Of a stretch of 21,551 bases of DNA, positions 8,575-16,047 are shown piece by piece. Each line of letters starts with the position of its first letter. Positions within the stretch are counted from its first letter, which is position 1. A program made the position numbers and the translations under genes. The notes below the pieces were generated by a model. It saw only the letters and a program-made list of their open reading frames with translations. It had not been told where the DNA came from and did not search any database. Source of the stretch: an uncultured Actinomycetes bacterium (GTDB taxonomy: Bacteria > Actinomycetota > Thermoleophilia > Solirubrobacterales > Thermoleophilaceae); contig CAMLNW010000010.1 of NCBI GenBank assembly GCA_946481495.1, positions 1 to 21,551 on the forward strand. The letters run 5' to 3'.

Positions 8575-10278
8575 CTACTCGGCGAGCGACATCGCCTGCA
8601 CCTTGGCGGTGCTCTCGGCGATCTGCTCCTGCGTCATGACGGCGCCATCGGACTGTGCGATGAACTCCCTCTCGCGGCCGTCGACGTCGGTCGCGCGGAG
8701 GCGAAGCGTGCCGTTCCCCTCCATGCCCAGCGCCACCTTGATCGGCGTGCCACTCGGGTAGGCGCGCGTCATCTCAAACAGCCCTGCCTCGACGAACTTG
8801 TTCGCGGCCACGTCGCCGGACGGCTCGCGGCTGTTCTGCTCCCAGATCTGCAAGTCGACCGAGCTCTGGTTGTCGTGCAAGGTGAAGTAGGTCTGCTCGC
8901 GTCCCTCCTCCCGCCCGGTAAGCGGCAGCGGGGTGTTTGGGGCAATGATGTGGTCGACGATGTAGTCCTCGGGGTCGCGGATGTTGTCCCGGTCCGCGCC
9001 CTCACGCACGACTCGCACGCCGAACGCCCGCGAGCAGACGTTCGTGAACTCGGTGCTGGCGAGCTTCGTCACCATGCCCGTGCTCAGGTTCATCGCCTCG
9101 GCGATCTCTCTCACCTTCTCGGTGTCGGGGGGCGTGCGCGTCCCGTCGTCACTAGCGCCGTTTCCGTCCGGCGAGGCGAGCTCGATCACGGCCTGTTGGA
9201 GCCCCGCGAGCGCGGCGCCCTTGGCGACCGCCTGGTTCGGGTCCTGCAGCTCCGGGTTCCAACCGGGAAACGCCTCGGCCAGCCGGGCGGGAACCGCCGG
9301 CATGAAGCTCGAGCCGCCGACGAGCAGCACGCGGTCGATCTCGCCGGCGCCGGCGGCCTCGGCCGCCGCCAGCGTGTCGCGCGTGAACTCGACCGTCCGC
9401 TCGAGCAGGTCGCGCGTCGCTGCCTCGAACTCCTCGCGGGTGATCGTCACCTTGGCGCGGTCGGTGCCGGCGACGATCAGCTCCGAGTGCGACTCGCGGC
9501 TGGTCAGGCCGATCTTGATCTCCTCGGCCTTGAGGCGCAGGTCCGCGGACGCGACGGCATCGTCGAGCGGATCCATCGCGTCCGGCGCCTCCTCGACGAA
9601 CCGCTTCGCGAGCAGCTCGACGAGCCGTGCGTCCCAGAGCGCCCCACCGAGCCGGTCGTCGCCGCCGGTGGCGATCACACGGATGCTGTTGCCGCCGCTC
9701 TCGGTTGGCTCGAGCCGGATGACGGTCACGTCGAAGGTGCCGCCGCCGAGGTCGTAGACGAGCACCGTCTCCGAGTCGCCGCCCGTCTGGGCGAACCCAT
9801 AGCTGAACGCCGCCGCGGTCGGCTCGTTGAGGATGTCCTTGACCTCGAGACCGGCCATCTTGCCGGCGGCCATCGTCGCCTCCCGCTCGGCGATGCCGAA
9901 GTACGCGGGCACCGTGATGACGACCTCCTCGACCGGCGTGCCGGTCGCCTGCTCGGCGCTGCGCGCGAGCTCCTTGAGGATGAACGAGGCGACCTCTTGC
10001 GCGCGCCAGTCCGACCCCTGGGCGCGGAACGCCCAGTCCGGCGTCCCCATGTTCTGCTTGACCAACTCGCAGACGAGATCCGGAGTGAGCTGCATCTCGT
10101 CCTTGGCCGCGTCGCCGACGACGATGTTGTCGGCGGCGGCGAAGAGCACGACCGACGGGGTCGTCGGCATCCCCTTGAGGTTGTTGACCACGACCGGATA
10201 GCCGTTCTCGTCCACTCGCGAGATGCACGAGTAGGTGGTTCCGAGGTCGATGCCCCAGACTGTCTTGTTGGCGTCCAT
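8575..10278 (-). CDS. Divergent Hsp70 (DnaK-like) chaperone
   Basis: The 567-residue protein has every nucleotide-binding signature of Hsp70: DLGTTYS (11-17), NEPTAAA (151-157), DLGGGTFD (176-183) and VGGSS (320-324). It should therefore bind and hydrolyse ATP. After the ATPase domain (ending about 363), a polar stretch of roughly 40 residues and the sequence FTNVCSRAFGVRVV (411-424) replace the usual hydrophobic DVLLLDVTPLSLG linker. The beta substrate domain (about 412-545) keeps the dispersed ANK, G-F and VALGMEGNGTLRL pattern. The helical lid is almost absent: only about 20 residues remain, against 100 or more in DnaK. The upstream AGAGGA directly before ATG 10278 is a good ribosome site. 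It follows a GrpE-like gene by 23 bases, so this is a dedicated chaperone pair rather than the housekeeping dnaK locus, which normally carries dnaJ and hspR. Client is unknown. Confidence 0.93.
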   Translation of the reverse strand: MDANKTVWGIDLGTTYSCISRVDENGYPVVVNNLKGMPTTPSVVLFAAADNIVVGDAAKDEMQLTPDLVCELVKQNMGTPDWAFRAQGSDWRAQEVASFILKELARSAEQATGTPVEEVVITVPAYFGIAEREATMAAGKMAGLEVKDILNEPTAAAFSYGFAQTGGDSETVLVYDLGGGTFDVTVIRLEPTESGGNSIRVIATGGDDRLGGALWDARLVELLAKRFVEEAPDAMDPLDDAVASADLRLKAEEIKIGLTSRESHSELIVAGTDRAKVTITREEFEAATRDLLERTVEFTRDTLAAAEAAGAGEIDRVLLVGGSSFMPAVPARLAEAFPGWNPELQDPNQAVAKGAALAGLQQAVIELASPDGNGASDDGTRTPPDTEKVREIAEAMNLSTGMVTKLASTEFTNVCSRAFGVRVVREGADRDNIRDPEDYIVDHIIAPNTPLPLTGREEGREQTYFTLHDNQSSVDLQIWEQNSREPSGDVAANKFVEAGLFEMTRAYPSGTPIKVALGMEGNGTLRLRATDVDGREREFIAQSDGAVMTQEQIAESTAKVQAMSLAE

Positions 10279-10301
10279 TCCTCTGCCTCGCTGGTTGGGT
10301 T

Positions 10302-10889
10302 TCAGTCGTTCTGGTCGGCGGCTTCGTCGTCGCCGCGCGGCACGTGCCGGTGGACGACGACCTCGCTGGCGCGCACCGTCGTGCCGTCGGTCCAGGCGAA
10401 TCCGGTGCGCAGGACGGCCGCGACGGTTCGGTCGGCCGCCGGGTCGGAGGTCTCCCGAACCTCCGCGATCCGGTGGCGGGTGCCGTCGAAGGGTTCGCCC
10501 ACAGCCGCCGTCGCGGCATCGACGCCGGTCCGGGCGAGCGCGTCGGCGAGCATGTCGGCGACCAGCTCGAGGTCGCGCCGCCGCTCCGGCTCCGTCTCCA
10601 CCGCCGCCATCTGGAGGACGTCGTCGTGGACTCGGATCACGCTCGTGACGAGTGCCGCCTGTGCCGTGCGCAGCTCGCCGCCGCGCAACGTCTGGTTCTC
10701 GGCGTGCAGCTTCGTCGCGATGTCGGCCTGCCGACCGATCAGGCGCTCGTTCTCGGCCAGGCGCGTCTCGATCCGGGCCAGCGCTGCCAGCACCTCGTCG
10801 TCGGGCGCCGCGTCTTCGAGCGGGATCTCCACCACGCCCTCGGTCTCGGGCAGCTCGGGGTCCTGGGCGTCGGATGCACTGGGTCGCAT
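10302..10889 (-). CDS. GrpE-like nucleotide exchange factor
   Basis: The 195-residue protein has an acidic, disordered N-terminus (1-31), a long helix likely to form a coiled-coil dimer (about 32-75), a second helix VIRVHDDVLQM (85-95) in the place of the GrpE 'LDNLERAL' helix, and a beta domain with GEPFDGTRHRIAEV (131-144) followed by TVAAVLRTGFAWTDG and VRASEVVVHR (172-181). This is the GrpE order and spacing (GepFDPxxHeAv, GtVxxVxxkGY, RxAxVxV). GrpE releases ADP from Hsp70, and the cognate Hsp70 is encoded next. It starts 13 bases after the TraG-like ATPase gene. The sequence is divergent enough that a name-based search might call it hypothetical; the matching beta domain and the neighbouring Hsp70 make the assignment fairly sure. 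Confidence 0.82.
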   Translation of the reverse strand: MRPSASDAQDPELPETEGVVEIPLEDAAPDDEVLAALARIETRLAENERLIGRQADIATKLHAENQTLRGGELRTAQAALVTSVIRVHDDVLQMAAVETEPERRRDLELVADMLADALARTGVDAATAAVGEPFDGTRHRIAEVRETSDPAADRTVAAVLRTGFAWTDGTTVRASEVVVHRHVPRGDDEAADQND

Positions 10890-10902
10890 GGTCTCGGCGC
10901 GA

Positions 10903-12429
10903 TCAGGCGTCGCGGTGCATGTCGACGAGCAACGGCTTGGCGGTCACCCCGAGCTCCGCGGCCTTCACGTGGACCACCGCGGCGCGGCTGCCGAAGGGGG
11001 GATGCATGATCTCCCGCTCGCGCAGCACCGGGACCGCCTCGGTCCCGAAGGTCTGGGTCGGGGCGGAGCCCCCCATGACCCGGCTGCTCATGGTGAGGCC
11101 CGCGGTGCGCTCGAACCGCTGTCCGAGACGCTTGCCGAACTCCGTGACGCTAACCGGACTAGCGCCCGGCAGGATCGTGAAGGCGGCTGCGTTCGAGAGG
11201 ATCGACGAGCGGTCGTTCTCGTCCTTGATCTGCGCGACGTCCTGCATCGCGACCACCACGCCCACGCCCGCCGAGCGCGACACCTCCATCAGCTGCGCGA
11301 CGTCGACACGGTCGACGATCTGAGGCGCCTCGTCGATCACCAGCAGCACCGGGCGCTGCCGCGATCCGAAGCGCTCGTACAGCCGCTGGGCGAGCTGGTT
11401 GAGCATCAGGCTCGCGAGCGTCGCCGAGATCTCCCCTCCGCGCAGCGGAGCTCCGATGACCAGCAGGCCGTGATCGTCGAGCGTGCGCGCAAGGTCGAGC
11501 GACTGCCGCGCGGTGGACGACCGGGTGACCGTCTCGACGGCCGGCGTGTCGAGCGGCGACAGCGCCGCGACGACCCCGCTGATCACCTTTGCGTACTCGG
11601 TCCCCGCGTGTCGCAGCGCGGCGAGCAGGTCCGCTGCGCCGGGGGCGCGTGGGCTGGCGAGCACGAGCCGCTCGAGCTCGGCGTCGTTCTCGAGCGCACG
11701 AACCAGGTCACCGGCCGTCCGGCAGTCGGGCAGCGTCGCGTAGGCGAAGAGCAGCAGGCCACGCAGGGTGCGGTAGTCACGGCGGTAGAAGAACGGGTCG
11801 GTGCTCGACTGCTCCGCGCGCCGTCCTAGGAGAGCCGTGATGGCCGCGTCGATGCGCGCGTCGTCGTGCAGCTCCGCGGTCCACTCCCACGGCGTGGAGC
11901 GGCGCGGATCGGTGAAGTCCCAGCGCCTCAGCTGAGCGCCAAGCGCGCCCGACCCGCTGGCGTCCTTGTACCGGAGGTAGTCGTCGTGAAGGTCACCTTT
12001 GACGTCGACTGCCACGACGGACCAGCCCTCCACCAGCGCGGCGTGGATCCAGGGGACGATCAGGCTGTGCGTCTTGCCCGAGCCTGCCGGCCCAACGACG
12101 ACCGCATGGCGGGCAACGACGTCGGCGGGCAGTCCGACCTCGTCGGCCAACCGGCCACCCTTCTCGAGCTTGATGTAGCGGCCCAGCGGAAACTGGCAGC
12201 CGGCCAGCGGCTTGGCCTCCGACCAGGGCGCGACGCCGCGATAGTCGAGGTAGTCGGTGGTCGCGTTGGGCGGCGGCGTCGGGTCTCCGGGCGCCAGGAA
12301 CCCGCGCCGGGCGCCGCGCCCCGCAGCGTGTAGAGCTGCCTGGGAGCCGATCGCCTCGCCAATGTCGGCGCCCGAGCGCGCGCTGACGGAGACCACTTTT
12401 CCCATCGCCTTGTAGCCCCACCAGGCCAT
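10903..12429 (-). CDS. Soluble TraG/VirD4-type ATPase (HerA/FtsK superfamily)
   Basis: The 508-residue product contains a Walker A motif GPAGSGKT (113-120), a VDVKGD strand (141-146) typical of TraG/TraD proteins, a Walker B motif LLVIDEAPQ (362-370), a conserved MQD (395-397) and a C-terminal EFGKRLGQRFE element. Such ATPases are ring-forming motors that move DNA or protein. Conjugative coupling proteins carry two N-terminal membrane segments, but residues 1-110 here are polar or mildly amphipathic with no clear membrane span, and no relaxase or type IV secretion gene lies nearby. A conjugation role is therefore unlikely from what is seen. ATG 12429 is preceded nine bases earlier by the stop of a small charged gene. 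Within this string it probably supplies the NTP-driven motor of the GTPase/chaperone system, which is inference. Confidence 0.88.
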   Translation of the reverse strand: MAWWGYKAMGKVVSVSARSGADIGEAIGSQAALHAAGRGARRGFLAPGDPTPPPNATTDYLDYRGVAPWSEAKPLAGCQFPLGRYIKLEKGGRLADEVGLPADVVARHAVVVGPAGSGKTHSLIVPWIHAALVEGWSVVAVDVKGDLHDDYLRYKDASGSGALGAQLRRWDFTDPRRSTPWEWTAELHDDARIDAAITALLGRRAEQSSTDPFFYRRDYRTLRGLLLFAYATLPDCRTAGDLVRALENDAELERLVLASPRAPGAADLLAALRHAGTEYAKVISGVVAALSPLDTPAVETVTRSSTARQSLDLARTLDDHGLLVIGAPLRGGEISATLASLMLNQLAQRLYERFGSRQRPVLLVIDEAPQIVDRVDVAQLMEVSRSAGVGVVVAMQDVAQIKDENDRSSILSNAAAFTILPGASPVSVTEFGKRLGQRFERTAGLTMSSRVMGGSAPTQTFGTEAVPVLREREIMHPPFGSRAAVVHVKAAELGVTAKPLLVDMHRDA

Positions 12430-12438
12430 CAGGTCGCG

Positions 12439-12681
12439 CTAGCGCTCATCTCGATCGCGCTCCCGATCGGAGAGCGCCCGTTCCCCGATCAGGGGCGCGA
12501 TCCGCTCGACTTGCTCGTCCCGCGGCGACCGCACTACTTGTCGTGTCGCTACTCGACCGAAGCGGCTAGCGGTCGCGTCGTCGATATCGCGGTGGCGCGG
12601 CGGGTCGCTCGCCTCCTGGAAGCGACTTGGATCGATCTCACCCCGCCACCCGCCGGTCGGCGACCCCTCCTGCCTGGGCAC
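12439..12681 (-). CDS. Small charged hypothetical protein, possible first gene of the system
   Basis: An 80-residue frame begins at GTG 12681, six to seven bases after a run of six G that could serve as a ribosome site, and ends nine bases before the TraG-like ATPase gene. The product is very hydrophilic, rich in Arg, Asp and Glu, with VERIAPLIGERALSDRERD near the C-terminus and no cysteine pair, signal or membrane segment. I recognise no family. Third codon positions are mostly G or C but less so in the middle than in neighbouring genes, so its reality is uncertain. Its spacing to the next gene matches that of the other genes in the string. It could be a small regulator or adaptor, or the region may simply be leader sequence. 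Confidence 0.4.
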   Translation of the reverse strand: MPRQEGSPTGGWRGEIDPSRFQEASDPPRHRDIDDATASRFGRVATRQVVRSPRDEQVERIAPLIGERALSDRERDRDER

Positions 12682-12816
12682 GGTTGCCCCCCACTTTCTC
12701 TACACACTGTCGAAGTAACCCTGCCACGCGCGCCACGGCGCGAGCACCGATAATCGACCGTACCACACTCTCGTGGCCACTCGCCAATATTCGCCACTGG
12801 CGCGCGATGAAGCGGT
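12682..12816 (-). promoter_or_regulatory. Intergenic region, probable promoter/control region of the chaperone-GTPase string
   Basis: These 135 bases separate the ileS stop from the first gene of the string and are less GC-rich than the surroundings. They contain a 10-base tandem repeat, ACTCGCCAAT then ATTCGCCACT (12779-12798, plus-strand reading), exactly one helical turn apart, next to an 8-base palindrome GTGGCCAC (12773-12780). On the minus strand TTGGCG and TACGGT are separated by 19 bases, a weak promoter candidate. A perfect GC dyad CGCGCC-AC-GGCGCG lies at 12729-12742 but no T-run follows on either strand, so it is not a standard terminator. Read-through from ileS remains possible. 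Confidence 0.3.
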
Positions 12817-15800
12817 TCAGGCCCGAGTTACGCCGATCGAGAGCATCCGGCCCTCGAGCTCGGCGGTCGCGCCGCCATTGGCGTCACTGCTCAGGTCCAA
12901 CGACGTGGCCAGCGTCTCGCCGGTGACGTAGGCCTCATGGGCGCGGACGGCATCGAGCAGGGCGTCGTCGCCGCCGAGGGTGAGCGAAATGCGGTCCTGG
13001 ACCTCTAGGCCCGCGTCCTTGCGGGCGTTCTGGACGGCGTGGACGATCTCGCGGGCGAGCGCCTCGCGGCGGAGGTCGTCGTTCAGCTCCAGGTTCAGTG
13101 CGACGGCGTGGGTGCCGGCGCGCTCGACCTCGTAGCCGTCGAGCGGTTGGAGGGCGAGCGAGACGTCGTCGGCGCCGAGCGGGTGGTCGCGGCCGTCGAT
13201 CGCGACGTGGACCTCACCGCCTTCGCGCAGCGTAGCGGCGGCGCGGTCGGCGTCGAGGCCGGCGACGGCGTCGGCGACCTTCGGCATGTCCTTGCCGAAG
13301 CGCGGGCCGAGCGTGCGGTAGTTCGGCTTCAGCTCGAAGCGGCCGAGCTCGTCGGCCTGGGAGACGTAGCGAACCTGCTTGACGTTGAGCTCGTCGAGGA
13401 CGAGGTCCTCGAAGCGGCCGATCGCGTCGCGCTCGCGATCGGCGGCGACGACGACGGCCTCGGAGAGCGGCTGGCGGACCTTCGCCTTCGCGGCGGCGCG
13501 CGCGGCGCGGCCCAGCTCGACGGCGTCGCGGACGACCTGCATCTGCTGCTCGAGCGTCTCGTCGCGCAGCGCGGCGTCGGACTTGGGGTAGTCGCAGAGG
13601 TGGACCGAGGGCTCGGAGCCGTCGAGGTTCTCGTAGATCGCGTCGGCGACGAACGGGGTCAACGGGGCGAGCAGCTTCGCCGTCGCGACCAGGCACTCGC
13701 GCAGCGTCGCGAAGGCGGCCGCGTCGCCGTCCCAGAAGCGGCGCCGCGAGCGGCGCACGTACCAGTTCGACAGCTCGTCGACGAACGCGGCGATCGCGCG
13801 GCCGGCGGCGGTCGTGTCGTAGTCGTCGAGGCGCTCGATCGCGGTCGCCGTCGTCGCCTGGAGTCGCGAGAGGATCCAGCGATCGAGGTCGGTGAGGTCG
13901 TCGGCAACTTCGGCGAGCGGCGTCGGCTCGACGTCGTTGACGTTCGCGTACAGCACGAACAGCGCGTAGGTGTTCCACAGCGGCTTCATGAACTGGCGCA
14001 CCGACTCGCCGACCGTGTCGAGCGAGAAGCGGTAGCCGTCCCACGGCTGCTTCGAGGTGAAGTAGTACCAGCGGAAGGCATCCGCTCCGTGCTGGTCGAG
14101 CACCTCCCACGGCACCACCACGTTGCCCTTCGACTTCGACATCTTCTGGCCGTTCTCGTCGAGGATCAGGCCGAGGCAGAGGACGGTCTCGTAGGAGGCG
14201 CGGCCGCGCAGCATCGTCGAGATCGCGAGCAGCGAGTAGAACCAGCCGCGCGTCTGGTCGAGCGCCTCGCAGATGTAGTCGGCGGGGAAGGACGCCTCGA
14301 ACTGATCCTCGTTCTCGAACGGGTAGTGCCACTGGGCGAACGGCATCGCGCCGGAGTCCCACCAGACGTCGATCAGGTCCGGCACGCGGCGGAACGTCTT
14401 GCCGTCACGTTTGAAGACGACATCGTCGACGTAGGGGCGATGGAGGTCATCGGGCAGCTCGCCACCGGTCAGCTCGGCGAGCTCTGCGCGCGAGCCGACG
14501 CAGATCGTCTCCTCGCCGTCCTCCGAGCGCCAGATCGGCAGCGGCGTGCCCCAGTAGCGCTCGCGCGACAGCGCCCAGTCGACGTTGTTCTCGAGCCAGT
14601 TGCCGAAGCGGCCGTGCTTGATGTGCTCGGGGTACCAGGTGACCGCCTCGTTGGCGGCCAACAGCTCGTCCTTGACCGCCGTCGTGCGCACGTACCAACT
14701 CGACTTCGCGTAGTAGAGCAGCGGCGTGTCACAACGCCAGCAGTGCGGGTAGGAGTGCTCGTAGTCCTCGGCTTTGAAGAGCAGGCCGCGGCCATCGAGG
14801 TCGGCGATCAGCGCGGCAGTCACGTCGGCGTCCTTGACGAAGCTCCCCTCGAAACCGCTGACGCGCTCGTCGAAGGTGCCGTCGCGCTTGACCGGGTTGT
14901 AGAGCGCGGGGCCGCCCTGGTCGGCGGGGTCGAAGATGTCGGCGGCCGCCGCCGCGTCGAAGTCGTCCTCGCCGAAGGCCGGCGCGAGGTGGACGAGGCC
15001 GGTGCCGTCCTCGGTCGTGACGAAGTCGCCGGCGATCACGCTGAAGGCGTTTGCGGGACCACCGTCACCGAGTGCGAAGACCGGCCCGCGGTAGCAGCGG
15101 CCGATCAGATTGGCGGCGGGGAAGCGCTCGACGATCTCGGCGCCCTCACCGAGCACCTTCGCCACCAACGGCTCGGCCAAGATCAGCGTCTCGTCGCCGA
15201 CCCGTGCGCGGACGTAGGTCACCTTCGGCGCCACGGCGACCGCGACGTTGCCCGGCAGCGTCCACGGCGTCGTCGTCCAGACCAGCAGCGACTCGCCGGC
15301 GTTGGCGCCCGTCTCGTCGAGCAGCGGGAACCGCACGTAGATCGACGGGTCGACGACGTCCTTGTAGCCGAGCGCGACCTCGTGGCTGGAAAGGCCCGTC
15401 CCGCAGCGCGGGCAGTACGGCCCGACCTTGTTGCCCTCGTAGAGCAGCCCCTTGTCCCAGACCTGCTTGAGCGTCCACCAGACCGACTCGACGTAGCCGT
15501 CGTCGAGCGTGAAGTAGGCGTCGTCGGTGTCGAGCCAGAAGCCGATCCGCTCGGTCAGGCGGTTCCACTCGTCGATGTAGCGCAGCACCGACTCGCGGCA
15601 CTTCGCGTTGAACTTGTCGATCCCGTAGTCCTCGATGTCGCGCTTGTGCGCGAGGCCGAGCTCCTTCTCGATCTCCAGCTCGACCGGCAGACCGTGGCAG
15701 TCCCAACCGCCCTTGCGCCGCACCTGCTTGCCGCGCATCGTCTGGTAGCGCGGGAAGACGTCCTTGAACACGCGCGAGAGCACGTGGTGGGAGCCCGGAC

Positions 15801-15963
15801 GGCCGTTGGCGGTCGGCGGGCCCTCGTAGAAGACGAATGACTCGGCCCCCTCGCGGCGACGGACCGACTCGTGGAAGACGTCGCGCTCGCGCCAGCGCTC
15901 GAGGATCCCCCCCTCCAGTGCGGGGAACGACTGACGCGAGTCGACGGGCTCGTAGCGGGACAT
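12817..15963 (-). CDS. ileS: Isoleucyl-tRNA synthetase, type 2
   Basis: The 1048-residue enzyme charges tRNA-Ile with isoleucine in the cytoplasm. The class I signatures are present: GSHH (57-60) in the HIGH position within FYEGPPTANGRPGSHH, and KMSKS (607-611). WWDSG and the tryptophan-rich GGWDCHGLPVE segment are typical of the Ile/Val/Leu group. Two CxxC pairs (CPRC in GPYCPRCGTG; CWRC) lie in the inserted part that includes the editing domain. Length above 1000 residues and the actinobacterial setting fit the type 2, eukaryote-like IleRS. ATG 15963 (MSRYEPVDSRQSF) was chosen over upstream in-frame codons because the extra residues would run through the divergent promoter region and have no family match. 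No Shine-Dalgarno sequence precedes it, consistent with a leaderless transcript. Confidence 0.96.
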   Translation of the reverse strand: MSRYEPVDSRQSFPALEGGILERWRERDVFHESVRRREGAESFVFYEGPPTANGRPGSHHVLSRVFKDVFPRYQTMRGKQVRRKGGWDCHGLPVELEIEKELGLAHKRDIEDYGIDKFNAKCRESVLRYIDEWNRLTERIGFWLDTDDAYFTLDDGYVESVWWTLKQVWDKGLLYEGNKVGPYCPRCGTGLSSHEVALGYKDVVDPSIYVRFPLLDETGANAGESLLVWTTTPWTLPGNVAVAVAPKVTYVRARVGDETLILAEPLVAKVLGEGAEIVERFPAANLIGRCYRGPVFALGDGGPANAFSVIAGDFVTTEDGTGLVHLAPAFGEDDFDAAAAADIFDPADQGGPALYNPVKRDGTFDERVSGFEGSFVKDADVTAALIADLDGRGLLFKAEDYEHSYPHCWRCDTPLLYYAKSSWYVRTTAVKDELLAANEAVTWYPEHIKHGRFGNWLENNVDWALSRERYWGTPLPIWRSEDGEETICVGSRAELAELTGGELPDDLHRPYVDDVVFKRDGKTFRRVPDLIDVWWDSGAMPFAQWHYPFENEDQFEASFPADYICEALDQTRGWFYSLLAISTMLRGRASYETVLCLGLILDENGQKMSKSKGNVVVPWEVLDQHGADAFRWYYFTSKQPWDGYRFSLDTVGESVRQFMKPLWNTYALFVLYANVNDVEPTPLAEVADDLTDLDRWILSRLQATTATAIERLDDYDTTAAGRAIAAFVDELSNWYVRRSRRRFWDGDAAAFATLRECLVATAKLLAPLTPFVADAIYENLDGSEPSVHLCDYPKSDAALRDETLEQQMQVVRDAVELGRAARAAAKAKVRQPLSEAVVVAADRERDAIGRFEDLVLDELNVKQVRYVSQADELGRFELKPNYRTLGPRFGKDMPKVADAVAGLDADRAAATLREGGEVHVAIDGRDHPLGADDVSLALQPLDGYEVERAGTHAVALNLELNDDLRREALAREIVHAVQNARKDAGLEVQDRISLTLGGDDALLDAVRAHEAYVTGETLATSLDLSSDANGGATAELEGRMLSIGVTRA

Positions 15964-15973
15964 CGGCCCGGGG

Positions 15974-15979
15974 ATTCTA
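15974..15979 (-). promoter_or_regulatory. Candidate -10 element of ileS, near-leaderless
   Basis: On the minus strand TAGAAT (one mismatch to TATAAT) ends ten bases before the ileS ATG. A start site about seven bases downstream would leave a leader of only three or four bases. No Shine-Dalgarno sequence and no room for a T-box leader exist. The -35 region is not convincing. Confidence 0.4.
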
Positions 15980-16000
15980 CGGCCGGCTGCCATAGGCACC

Positions 16001-16030
16001 TGGACAGCCGGCCCAGGCCGCGGGTATGGT
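16001..16030 (+). promoter_or_regulatory. Candidate sigma-70-type promoter of the secreted-protein gene
   Basis: TGGACA (16001-16006) and TATGGT (16025-16030) are separated by 18 bases, a reasonable housekeeping promoter. The transcript would begin near 16037, at the ribosome site GGGAGGTGGAG that directly precedes ATG 16048. It lies back to back with the ileS promoter. Confidence 0.4.
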
Positions 16031-16047
16031 CGGCGCGGGAGGTGGAG

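Noticed and set aside
7573..11829. Plus-strand frame of about 1400 codons, with similar long plus-strand frames at 2048-4582 and 13039-15840
   Set aside because: They are antisense shadows of the minus-strand genes, caused by high GC at third codon positions; the translations show no domains.
10903..12429. Conjugative coupling protein of an integrative element
   Set aside because: No relaxase, integrase, type IV secretion gene, attachment repeat or membrane anchor is seen in the window.
12729..12742. CGCGCC-AC-GGCGCG as the ileS terminator
   Set aside because: The central loop is too short for the full stem and no T-run follows on the minus strand.
15964..16047. T-box riboswitch upstream of ileS
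   Set aside because: Only 84 bases separate ileS from the divergent gene and a -10 element lies ten bases before the ATG, leaving no room for a leader.
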